From Clonostachys chloroleuca (Eukaryota > Ascomycota > Sordariomycetes > Hypocreales > Bionectriaceae): a stretch of 64,000 nucleotides of DNA. The DNA lies in contig JBANAY010000003.1 of assembly GCA_037952775.1 (NCBI GenBank), forward strand, positions 9,486,001 to 9,550,000, read 5' to 3'. Under the pieces are notes generated by a model. It had not been told where the DNA came from. It made no database searches and was given only the letters and a program-made list of their open reading frames with translations. Below, piece after piece: positions 9,936 through 20,168 of this stretch. A program made the translations under genes and the position numbers. Each line of letters opens with the position of its first letter. The stretch's first letter is position 1.

Positions 9936-12476
9936 CTAGATATGCGCTTCATCGCCATTCTTCCGGCTTGCCATGAGGTTAAGAGCACTTCCTGATCTAA
10001 AGTACAAAATTTGCTCGGGTGTCATAGTGTGTGTCACTTCCGTCTTCCATCCCTCCCTGCCATCAGTCGGGTCGACAGCAACAACAACGGCCTTACCAGG
10101 CTCCAGCTCACTCAAGCCTCCAATGCTCAGACGGTCTGATGATCTTACGCGGTCATAGTCCTCTTCTCTTGTAAACGTAAGCGCCAGAACGCCCTGCTTC
10201 TTTAGGTTAGTCTCATGGATACGAGCGAAGCTCTTGGCTATGATCGCCACGCAGCCGAGATGGCGCGGCTGCAGCGCTGCGTGCTCTCGTGATGAACCCT
10301 CCCCGTAGTTGTAATCACCAATGACCACCCAGGGCTGTGATGCAGCACGATATTTGCGCGCAGTTCTAGGTACGTCACCATCTTCTCCTGTAAGCCAGTT
10401 CGTCACAGTGTTGACCTTGTCTGTTTCCGCATTGACCGCACCAATCAGAGTATTATTGGAGATATTGTCAAGGTGGCCACGGTAGCGGAACCACGGGCCA
10501 GCCGGCGTGATGTGGTCTGTTGTGCACTTCCCCTTCGCTTTGATGAGAATAACGCAGTTGTTGAAGTCGTTACCAGACCACGGGGAGAATGGAGAAAGTC
10601 GTTGCAGTCTCTCAGAGCTTTCCTTGATTTGTACCTCGACATCGCTGCGGTCCCGCTCCGTTAATGGAGGAGCAGTATAAACCTGGTCTGCGGTTGCATA
10701 TCCTTTAGATGGTAGGTCTGCTCCCGTAGGAGGCTGGAATCTGAATTCTTTGCCCTCGGGGGTGAGAAGGGAATCCTTGGTTGGATCGAAAGCAAGGTCT
10801 CTGGAAAAGATCTTGGCCATGACAATTTCCGGAGAGGCTAGAAAGATATGGGTGGCTGGATTACTATCCAGCCGACCAGTGAAATTGCGATTGTATGAAG
10901 TGATGATGGAATTTGGTGTTCCCTATACGTCCAGTTAGATTTGAAGGCTCTTGATTTGCAAATGACGTGCCATGACGCTCACCTTTTTCACGTCTTGTCT
11001 GTCCCAAGAGCCACAGCAGGGTCCGCAAGCATTGGTAAGAAGAGTGGACTCAAGGTCCTTGAAAACCTGCAATGTCCCATCTTGATCAAGAGTCTCACGC
11101 GTTTTTTCGCTTCCAGGGGACACGAGCAGCGGCATCTTGGGTTTTAGACCTGCATCTAAAGCCTGCTTGGCGAGCGAGGCAGCCCTGGTCATATCTTCGA
11201 AGGAGGAGTTGGTACAAGAACCGATCAGTCCGGCGGTAAGCTCCTGAGGCCAAGAACCCTTTTCAATGGCGTCTGGGAACTTCGAGAGAGGATTGCTAAG
11301 ATCAGGCGTGAATGGTCCGTTGATTCGCGGCTCCAGAGAGGAAAGATCAATTTCAATGACGCGATCATACTCGACCCCCGGGTCAGCGCGAAGCTCATGA
11401 GAGGCGAACCCGAGTGCTTGGGCAATCTCATGGCGATCCGTTGCTCGGAGGTAACGGGTCATTGCTTCTGAATAAGGGAAGATGGATGTAGTTGCTCCAG
11501 TTTCGGCACCCATATTGCAAATAGTTGCCTGGCCAGTGGCTGACAAAGTCTCTGATCCAGGCCCAAAGAACTCAATAATCGAGCCAGTCCCACCTTTGAC
11601 GTGAGCAGCTCAGCCAACTTGTTGATAACATCTATAGTATTGTGTCAGATACTGTCTGTTCGCATCGGTCGTTGGAGAGAAACCTCAGTAGCCACTTACC
11701 TTTTGGAGTTGCCCATCCAGACAACTGCCCTGTTAACCGAACACCGATGATGCGAGGCGCCGTCAACTCAAACGGAAGACCGGCCATCACATCAACAGCA
11801 TCTGCGCCGCCAACGCCAATAGCGATCATGCCCATTCCTCCTGCGTTTGGCGTGTGCGAGTCCGTGCCCACCATTATCCCGCCGGGGAATGCATAATTTT
11901 CCAGGACAATCTGGTGAATAATACCAGCACCAGGCTTCCAAAAACCCATTCCGAAGCGACTTGAGGCACTCGACATGAAGTTGTACACCTCGCCGTGAGT
12001 ATTCATTGCGTTTGGTAAGTCTTTGTCCTGACCATCTCTGCCTACGATCAGATGGTCGCAGTGGACAGTTGTCGGAACAGCGGTAGTCTGCAGGCCTGCT
12101 GACATGAATTGAATGATGGCCATCTGCGCTGTGGCATCTTGGCAAGCAATCCTTTGAGGCCGTAGCTTGAGCTGTGTCTTGCCCCTTTCTACCACATCTA
12201 GCTCGTCCGTGTAGGCGTAGAGAATCTTCTCCGCGTACGTTAGAGGACGCCGTTGACTGTGGGTTATCAGTGGTTGTTGTGAACCGTAATCTCTCACAAT
12301 GGAGATACTTACATTTCGCGGCTTTTCCCTATTCTGCGCGCCAATTGGGAGTAGTCGATAAACTTGTCGGGCTCCAATCTGCTGAGAGGGGCTTTTGGTG
12401 ATTGTGAACTGGCCGTCGCAAGACAACGCAAGAAGCGTCTTGGCGCCCTCCGTGAATATCGAATATTCTGCCACAT
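9936..12476 (-). CDS. aconitase-family hydratase, mitochondrial paralogue (apparent frameshift)
   Basis: Aconitate hydratase homologue with exons 12476-12313, 12256-11700, 11631-10983 and 10922-9936, about 785 residues if continuous. The N-terminus ([17 protein letters not shown]) is Arg-rich and acid-free, as in mitochondrial presequences. Family motifs are all present: [24 protein letters not shown] with the first cluster cysteine, [10 protein letters not shown] with the other two, [11 protein letters not shown], and [11 protein letters not shown] with the substrate-binding Ser/Arg. One break is visible: between 11600 and 11601 the frame slips by one base, right before [14 protein letters not shown]. 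Summed exon length is 2357 nt, one short of a multiple of three. Either a sequencing error, a real lesion, or an unusual 3' splice site explains it. It is divergent from a mitochondrial carrier gene. This is probably a pathway-specific paralogue rather than the housekeeping TCA enzyme, because of its neighbours. Confidence 0.85.
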
Positions 12477-12780
12477 TTCCGAAATTAATTGACGAGTAAT
12501 AATGAAGTAAATGGTAATCAAATAATAGATAAGGAAAAAAAACCCTGTTATGCATTTGTGTTTCTTAAAGAGGTCGCCCTCGTAGATCGATCCACCACAC
12601 CCTCGAATTGCCCCTGACTGCCTCATCGGATGCATCCGACAGAGTTCAAATTAGTGTATCGGGGATGAATTCGATGTTTGGAGCATCAATTTAAAATGAA
12701 TATTGATCTTGCCCTTCTGGGGGGATCCGCGCGACGAGTAAACAGGCTCTCGTTTGCATTTGATTCGCGACACATTCACA
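12477..12780. promoter_or_regulatory. divergent promoter with TCGGA-N4-TCCGA palindrome
   Basis: The 304-bp region between aconitase and carrier holds TCGGATGCATCCGA at 12626-12639, a perfect 14-bp palindrome with CGG-N6-CCG at its core. The same 14 bases recur at 16316-16329, and a variant with the same arms is at 19976-19989. Inverted CGG triplets with fixed spacing are typical Zn2Cys6 dimer sites; the regulator at 14140-16192 is the likely binder. Confidence 0.7.
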
Positions 12781-13946
12781 ATGGCTCAAGCATTTGACTA
12801 CGCCCTGGTGTCTCAACCGGTGGCAAAGAAAGCCACGCCGTGGAGCAATCTTCTTGTAGGAGCCGGAATGAACATATTCCAAGGTTGGTAGCCCCCATGG
12901 TCCTCACCTGATGGGGATCGCAGATGTCTAAGAGTATTCGTTAGTTACTACGCTGGGCCAACCAATGGAGGTGATCAAAACACATGTTAGTGTATCTGAA
13001 CCGACGACCATTACTACGGTGTATTAACATCAATTCCAGGTTGCTGCCAACAGAGGCGACTCATTGGCAGAGGCCGTTCGCCAGACTTGGCTTCGTGGTG
13101 GAGTTCGTGGCTTCTATCAAGGTCTTATCCCATGGGTATGCTCAATCATCAAGCCGACTGAATGAGGGAAAAGTCTAACAGGTAACAGGCATGGCTTGAG
13201 GCTTCGACCAAGGGTGCCATCTTGATTTTGACATCATCAGAAGTGGAATACTACGCCAAGAAGCATTTCAATGCATCAAACACTGTCGCTGGCGGTCTCG
13301 GTGGTGTCGTTGGTGGTGCTTCACAGGCTTACTTGACCATGGGCATGACAACATGCATGAAAACCATCGAAGTCACTAGGGTGAAGAATGCCGCGCCAGG
13401 TGGCCGCATCCCCGGCACGATGGAGACCTTTGTTCAAATTCTAAGAACTCAGGGAATACGCGGCGTCAACCGAGGAGTCAACGCCGTGGCATTGCGACAG
13501 ATCACGGGCTGGTCATCTCGAATCGGCATTGCGAGGCTCGCAGAGAGTCCCATCCGCGCATTTCGGGGAAAGAAAGACTCGGAAAGGCTGAACTTGACGG
13601 AAAAGATTTGCGCTTCAACAGTGGGAGGGGCTCTAAGCTGTTGGAACCAGCCGTTCGAGGTAAGTATTTGTTATTTCCGCCTACCGATTTGGCTATCCAG
13701 ACTCACACCATTGTGTAGGTCGTTCGGGTTGAGATGCAATCGTTAAAAGCAGACCCTACGCGGCCAGCATCACCAACTATGTTATCCACAGCAAAGCACA
13801 TTGTCCAGACATCAGGACCTTCTGGATTGCTTCGGGGCGTAGTTCCCCGAATTGGAGTCGCCACTTGGGCGACGATATGCATGGTCGGATTGGGAGATTC
13901 GGTCAAGGAAGCGGTGGCCGCAAGGAACAAAACCAGTAGGAATTAA
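12781..13946 (+). CDS. mitochondrial citrate/2-oxoglutarate carrier, YHM2-like
   Basis: Mitochondrial carrier family protein of 312 residues from five exons (12781-12883, 12945-12985, 13040-13135, 13189-13659, 13719-13946). It resembles yeast Yhm2, which exchanges citrate and 2-oxoglutarate across the inner membrane. Shared landmarks are TTLGQPMEVIKTH (first carrier repeat), GFYQGLIPWAWLEASTKGA, GGASQAYLTMG, TCMKTIEVTRVK, GVNAVALRQ, CWNQPFEVVRVEMQS and GLLRGVVPRIG. The order and spacing match the three-repeat fold. It is divergent from the aconitase across a promoter with the cluster palindrome, so substrate exchange with the mitochondrion is likely part of the pathway. The protein is probably a cluster-specific paralogue; whether a second YHM2 exists elsewhere cannot be seen here. 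Confidence 0.88.
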
Positions 13947-14139
13947 GAAGGTGAGGCTGCTAATTAGGACATTGGTAAATTTTTCAATTCAAACGAATAG
14001 AATACATTGATTTAAGTTCAATACGTTATCAAAGTTAAAATTTTCTTTTGAATATACCACAGTGACTATATACTTTTCTAAGCCTCTCCCCCTGGAGTTT
14101 GGTCACACTATTCTTGCTACACAGTATGTTATCCGTAGA

Positions 14140-16192
14140 CTAAATAAAGGCATCGGAATAGAAGTTGTTCCGGAGGTCAAATCCCTCATCCAATAAGTCA
14201 ATCCACGCCACGTCAATACTCGGTGTCGTCTGACTCTCGACGGAGGGCTGTTGACACCGCAGACCAAACCATGACATGAACTCTGTATCCACCTCCTCAT
14301 CCACAGTTTCAGTCGCCTCGAAGAGGGCAAGGATTGACTTTCCAAGCCTCTCGACAATCTGCGCGCTCCGCTCACCCACAGACCGACCGCCTGATATGCG
14401 CCGGAGGGCGGCTGCGCAGGAGGCCACGTTTGACTGAGTCACCTCCCTTGTCAGTTCTTGACGCAGCAACGGGCTGGCTCGGAGAACGTAGAGGATCGTG
14501 ATGGCCGCCATGAAAAGTGAGACTAGGGCGACAAAGGTATAAGAGACTTTGTTTTTGGCGTAGAGAGAGTGATAGCAGCTGACAAGGCTGATTGCCGAGT
14601 CGGCACAGAGCCGCATCCCGTCGACTGAGACGACGGGAGAAACGAAAGAGGGACGGAAGAGAGTCAACACAGCTTGATGATAGGCAATTTGCTGCCATTC
14701 AGCTGTCTGGTGCATCGACGTAGGCCCAATGTATCTGGGTGCTGCGGCAAGCCATGCATTCAACATGGCGAGATAGTGGTATCTGGTAGGGTCGGTTCCT
14801 TCGACGGGAGCGTTGCCCGCTGCGTGTAGGGCAGTATAGATTTCAGCATTGATACGTCGGAGTCGAATAATGTGGAGGAATGTAGAGAGATCATCCGGAC
14901 TTGGCAAAACTGAGGGGACGGCCGTCTCGCGAGGTTGAAGTAACTGATCATCAGATAAGCACAGCGGCAAGGCGGCGGTGATGTCCACGTCTTGGAGCCC
15001 GGTGGGTCTGCCCATGGCTATTGAAATACTTCTGTCCATCGTGTAGATGCTCCAAAAAAGCCGTTTGCGCATCTCCTCCTGCACAAAGCTGCCGCATGGG
15101 GTCGTCTCTTGCCGATGCATGTCGATCCCAAGCGCCAAGCGTAGAGCTAACCCCACCGTATACCAGAGGTCGACACGTTCAGGCTCGTTGCTACCGTATA
15201 TACACAGTAGGAGTAAGCTCTGGATACATGACACATCGTCGGAGGCTAGGACAGCACCCAAGTGTTGTATGGCGGCCTCGAAGAAGCGATCGTGTACCGC
15301 CACCTCACCCGGACCAGTTCTCGATTTTTCCGACGCGCCTATGGCTAGGACAATGTTTGCTTGAAACTTGGTCAAGCCATTACATATTTCACCTGTGATG
15401 AAGGGCCCGTACACGTCTTTCATGAATGTGGGTTTGTGGAGCACAGGGAATTGTGGCCATCGACGGGCGAAGAAGAGTTCGGCAAACTCTCCAGTGCCTG
15501 TCAAGTACGATGGTAATGATACCCCGGGAGTGGCTCCAGCATCAGCGTTAAGCCCATGCCAGAGATGCCAGGGGCTCGTTAAGAATGATGTGTTCGCCCC
15601 ATCCCCAGTGTTCCGTCTCCGGAATGTTGGCAGTAGAATGCGGCCGCTATATGCAACATGCTCCTCTGAGTTGGTTTGAGTTTCCCTCCTCGAAGAACTT
15701 GGTGTTAATGGTGGAGCAGGATCTTCTAGAGGCACCTCGAGGACAGGGGTGCTGATAAACTCCGGTTGGAAACTGTCTACTGGACAGTCAAGCTGGTGTC
15801 TCAGCCTCTCATTTTCCGAGCGTAGAGCTTGCACCTGATCCCGCAACTGTTCACACTCACAGCATGGATCCGACCGAACTACGAGACGCTCTGAAGGTAT
15901 GCAAGTTACTCCCGCGGCGAGACATGGTTCGCAGCTCGGATGCTTTCCGTCGCACTGTTATCGTCTGTGTTAGACAAAAGAGAACCTTGATCTGTGGAGT
16001 GGCCGACGATACCTTTTGCTTTCTTTGCCTGCACCTATGACAAGCAGCAGAGCTTCGTTTCAGGCCCCGGCGACGGCGAACCGGTGTTGAGCCCGCAGCA
16101 GACTCGGTGCCGTCCAGTCCGGACACTTGGATGGACGAGTCTTCGTCCGACATGACCTTCTGCGCTCCACAACGGATCGATGCGAATGGCAC
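14140..16192 (-). CDS. Zn2Cys6 transcription factor (candidate regulator of the tricarboxylate cluster)
   Basis: Two exons (16192-16013, 15954-14140) encode 664 residues. The intron splits the zinc cluster: CHRCRQRKQK ends exon 1 and CDGKHPSCEPCLAAGVTC opens exon 2, giving CX2CX6CX6CX2CX6C at Cys51, 54, 61, 68, 71 and 78. A leucine/charged coiled coil (EQLRDQVQALRSENERLRHQL region, about residues 92-112) follows and would allow dimerisation on inverted CGG triplets. The body matches the fungal-specific transcription factor domain (PF04082), for example YGSNEPERVDLWYTVG and FWSIYTMDRSISIAMGRP. It is divergent from the LigI-like hydrolase; its own promoter carries the cluster palindrome, so autoregulation is plausible. 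Confidence 0.9.
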
Positions 16193-16526
16193 AACTGGAC
16201 CTTGGAGTCTAGGATGTCTGAGGGAAGATTATGAGGTGGCGAAGGCCAAACTTCAGACCTTTCCTGTCCGGCCCTATCCGGCCCTATCCGAATCCCCGCA
16301 AGCAGCCAAGCCCCTTCGGATGCATCCGATGCCCATCAAATCTCGCCTGACTCAAGTGCTGGCCATGTTGGTTACTTAGTGTGAGTCGGACTACGCCTAC
16401 GACTTGTATTGGTGAGCTTTAATGTTATCAATTTCACGAACGCATTGGGCCCGCTGCAGCATATTCACCCCAAAATTCCAGGCCAGCCAACGCGTGATTG
16501 ACTCTGCTAGACCAAAGTTCTTCAAT
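16193..16526. promoter_or_regulatory. divergent promoter: palindrome plus tandem CGG-N6-CCG
   Basis: The region between the regulator and the LigI-like gene holds TCGGATGCATCCGA at 16316-16329, identical to the site at 12626-12639. It also has two overlapping CGG-CCCTAT-CCG units in a direct 10-bp repeat (16269-16280 and 16279-16290). Three CGG-N6-CCG elements in about 60 bp form a dense candidate operator. Confidence 0.65.
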
Positions 16527-17576
16527 ATGAGTACTGTCTCTGATAACCGGTAAGTCGATCTCCACATGGACAATCGAAGATCCGATGAAACTGACCGTGT
16601 TCAAGTGGTGCACTACCGCCAGGTGCCTGGGATACGCATGTTCACGTATTTGACACCTCAATCGGGCCATTTGCACCTTCGAGGGCCTATACTCCAGCCC
16701 AAGCTTCCCTTTCTCAGCTGGTAGATTTTGGTCGAAGCCTCACTCAGACATCCGAGGCGCCTTCGTTTGTCATTGTGCAGCCGTCTCCATATGGCACAGA
16801 CAACACCGTACTATTAAGCACCTTGAGATCCCTCCAAGCATTGGGCTATAAGGGACGTGGAATCGCAGTCGTAGATGTGCAGACCATCACAGATGCCGAA
16901 TTGAAAGAGATGCACCATTTGGGCGTTCGTGGTCTTCGGCTGAATTTCCAAGCTGACGGAAAGAGCGTTGATACAATCGCATTCAACAAAAACCTCGTGG
17001 CTGCCGCTCAGCGTATTGCTCATCTGCCTGGTTGGAAGATTCAAGTGTTCATTCCAGGATATATTTGGGATGGTAATTTGATCACCCGAGCTTTAATGTG
17101 TCCAATCGTTAACGGCCGTCCTAGACATTTTCGACACTGTTGTTGCTCTGCCAGTGCCAGTCATTGCTGATCACATTGGCGGGCTCAAAGGCCCATCGAA
17201 GCTCCCAGAAGGGGCAAATGTAGACCACTCTCAGCAGCCTGGCTATAAGTCGCTGGTCGAACTTGCGCATAGGGACAAGGTTATTGTAAAAATTTCTGCT
17301 CTATATCGAGCATCAACCAAAGCGGACACTTCCCATGATGATCTTGCGCCTCTTGTTCACTCACTTGCTTTGGAGGTTCCAGATCAGCTGGTTTGGGCCA
17401 GCGACTGGCCACATACTGGCGAAGGGAAAGATAGGGAAGCTAGTGGAATCGACAAGATCGAGCCGTTTAGACATGTAGATAATAGAGAAATGCTTGCGTC
17501 GATGAAAAGCTGGATAGATAGCGAGACAACATGGGTAAAGATGCTGGTTGACAACCCTGCTCGCATTTATAAATAG
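16527..17576 (+). CDS. LigI-like amidohydrolase (2-pyrone-4,6-dicarboxylate lactonase family)
   Basis: TIM-barrel hydrolase of the amidohydrolase-2 family (PF04909), 313 residues from exons 16527-16549, 16606-17072 and 17125-17576. Landmarks match the 2-pyrone-4,6-dicarboxylate lactonase LigI group: WDTHVHVFD (His-x-His on strand 1), FAPSRAYTP, VQPSPYGTDN, GRGIAVVD, GVRGLRLNF with the substrate-binding arginines, IADHIGG (His on strand 5) and WASDWPHTG (Asp on strand 8). Members hydrolyse lactones of di- and tricarboxylic acids without needing a metal, or related bonds. It has no presequence, so it is probably cytosolic. It is divergent from the Zn2Cys6 regulator and shares its palindromic promoter. 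A role in opening a tricarboxylate lactone before the mitochondrial steps is my inference. Confidence 0.82.
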
Positions 17577-18007
17577 ACGGATAGAACATATGCCATGGAT
17601 AAATACCGCTTCTTGGGTTTATATCAATTCTTTATTACGATATATCACATTTGCAACGTACGACTATTTCAATCAACTACATACCTAATTTAGGGAAGAA
17701 GGAGCCCCTTGTTACAGTGGCTGGTTGGAACACGTTCAAATAAGGCGCAGAAGAGAAACTAGGAACATTGTATATGGACGCTCGCGAATAAGTATGCATA
17801 TATGACTCGTTTAACCTAATATAAGCTGGACCGCCTTATAAGAATTGCGATATCTGTTATAATATTACCAAACATGACCGGATCCAGGGAGGCTTTGGAA
17901 TGCACCATCACCCATTGCAGAAGACGAAATGATGTCTGGCTGGGGGTGATTCTCTCTATATCCATAAAAAAACTCGCCAAGGAGTTAACTGTTGCCGATA
18001 TGAGAGT
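17577..18007. other. convergent intergenic spacer
   Basis: AT-rich 3' region between the LigI-like gene and the convergent MFS gene. I see no open frame or motif of note. Confidence 0.6.
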
Positions 18008-19731
18008 CTAGCTCTCAAGATGCTTTGCAGAGCCCATTTCAAGTGCTGCCACTTGTGCCTTTTCCGCAGCCCCATACTCCTCATCCCCTGATCGAACAAG
18101 AGGTTTCCGCATCTTGTAAATAGGACGTTCAAAGATAGCATCCATTTCATCTAAGCTGAGGCCACGCGTCTCTGGCACACAGAAAACAGTGTATACAAAT
18201 GCGACGACGCACCAAGCTAAGAAGAATAGAAAGGCACCCCAGACGGCCATAGAGGATAGGATGCTAGGCGTGGCTTTCGTAATGGCGAAATAGAACAGCC
18301 ACTATCGATTGTAACCTGTCAGTACATGCTAGATATATAGAAGTGGGAAAATGAGGAAGGATCAGATACGGACATGAAAGCATTGCGAGACGGCACCACC
18401 AAAGGAGCGGATACGATTAGGCCACAACTCGGCCCCGAAGAGGTATGGCAATGTGTACAAACCCACTGCCCATCCAAAGGCGTGAATATAGATGATTGCA
18501 ATGGCCCCATCTGAAGCCCCAGAAGGGACAGATGATGGATCGGAGCGGAAGTACTTGAGGTACCCTGCCAGATAGGCGTGGCACACCATTTGTACAGTGA
18601 CTCCAAGCATAAGTGACTTCCGTCGCCCTAGTATATCGACAATGAAAAGCGATGCGGCGAAGCAACAAACTAGCTTGGCTACAGCATAGAGTCCAGTCGA
18701 ATAGATCCTAGCGGAGGTAGCTTTGACTCCAATCAAACCAAAGATGGTGGGTAGATAGTTTGTGATGGAGTTGGCGCCGGAAAACTGAGCGAGAATGTAG
18801 GCCACAATCGTAAGTTGCACACGACGTAAATTTGATCTCCTGCCAAAAGTCTCCTTGATAATGGCCCAGTATCCGTCCTGTGGATTCCCATTGTTTTCGT
18901 CCTCGATATGAGAGACGAGCTGAGCATACTCCAACTGCATTGAGGCATCGTCTTCTGGAAGGCCGCGGAGCTTGTAGAGCGTGTCTTTTGCCTCTTCCAT
19001 GCGGCCAGTAATGGCTAGCCATCTAGGAGATTCGCAGGTGAAGAAGGATAGTCCGATGGCAAGAGCAGGAACAAATGTTTGGACAAACCAAGGCACTTGA
19101 TACTGAAGGTCGAGAGCTGGCGAGATATTTATGCTACACCCAAGGACGGTGAAGCTTCCCAGCGCCTGTGATCCAAGCATGCAAATGTTGAACCATAGGG
19201 TGAGGAAACCACGAATAGTCTTTGGTGCAATTTCCGCGATAGCCATAGGCCCAACCACACTGCAAGCGCCGATTCCCAGGCCAGCAATGATGCGGCCGAC
19301 GTATAGTGCTCCCGCATTCCCGTATGAGAAGCAAGCAACTAGGGAGCCGATGGCATACAGAGCTTGGTACACTCTCATCGACCAAATGCGACCGAGCTTG
19401 TCGTTGAGGAAGAACGACAAGAGAGCGCCAACACCAGCTCCCACATTAACCAGAGACACAATATTGGATATAGTCGCATCGTCGAGGTGGTATTTTCGAG
19501 AAAAAGATGCGAGCGATGTAATCGAGGCTGCAGAGCCTTCGTCCCAACCTAGTTGGAGTGTCAGTAAACTTCTATCCAAGAGAGGAACAGTGAAGGAGTC
19601 GTACCCTTTGGAGTACCGCACATTCCAAAGACGAAGCAGGAGAGAAATAATCGCCAATTGAGAACGGCTCGAGGCAAAGCCTTAATGCCATTAACATGAT
19701 TGGCCAACGATGATTTCTTAAGACGATCCAT
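18008..19731 (-). CDS. MFS sugar/quinate-type transporter of the tricarboxylate cluster
   Basis: Exons 19731-19605, 19548-18374 and 18301-18008 encode 531 residues of the PF00083 family. Landmarks are GWDEGSAASI after helix 1, LNDKLGRIWSMR between helices 2 and 3, GRIIAGLGIGACSVVGPMAI with the sugar-porter signature, CESPRWLAITGRMEEAKDTL, FSGANSITNYLPTIFG, and the end motif PETRGLSLDEMDAIFE. The last motif resembles the quinate/hexose permease subgroup. It is the only uptake protein in the 10-23 kb set and shares a divergent promoter, with the cluster palindrome, with the PrpF-family gene. Its substrate may therefore be the organic acid or glycoside the pathway handles, rather than a common sugar; this is inference. 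Confidence 0.88.
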
Positions 19732-20168
19732 GATAACGTGCAAGATGCCTGGATGAGAACAAGGTGACTGACGAATCTCTGGAGAACTGCAAAAGCATCA
19801 GTGTCCTCTTGCTGGTCTAATATATGTCTTTATGCCAGACTTTTAAGTAGGGGGAATTTTGAGTTTCCCCAATTCCAGTTACCCCATACCCCACGTGTGG
19901 CCGACAACATGATCTGGGCGCCAATGAGGAGATGGCAATTATGACCTGACCTGGATCTAGCCGATGAGTCTCCCTTCGGATCGCTCCGAAACACTCAACA
20001 CGAGGCTGTCGTGGCTGCCCTAGGCTTCCAGGCGTCACAGTCTAAACTGGGTCTTCAGTCTCATTTAATTTCGCAGCTATCCGAGCCTTTTGTACATATT
20101 ACTCATAATAGAACACCTTCGTGGCTAGTAAGTATTCCTGCTGAACCCCCACTACCACCTGGCACACC
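19732..20168. promoter_or_regulatory. divergent promoter with TCGGA-N4-TCCGA palindrome
   Basis: TTCGGATCGCTCCGAA at 19975-19990 keeps the arms of the two 14-bp palindromes at 12.6 and 16.3 kb (TCGGAT at left, TCCGA at right) and changes only the centre. It lies between the MFS gene and the PrpF-family gene, about 180 and 245 bp from their start codons. The remaining sequence shows no open gene. Confidence 0.7.

Noticed and set aside
11600..11640. Explaining the aconitase frame break only by splicing at GCTGAG
   Set aside because: It would delete a conserved helix and lacks a pyrimidine tract, so I keep it as a secondary option behind a one-base lesion.
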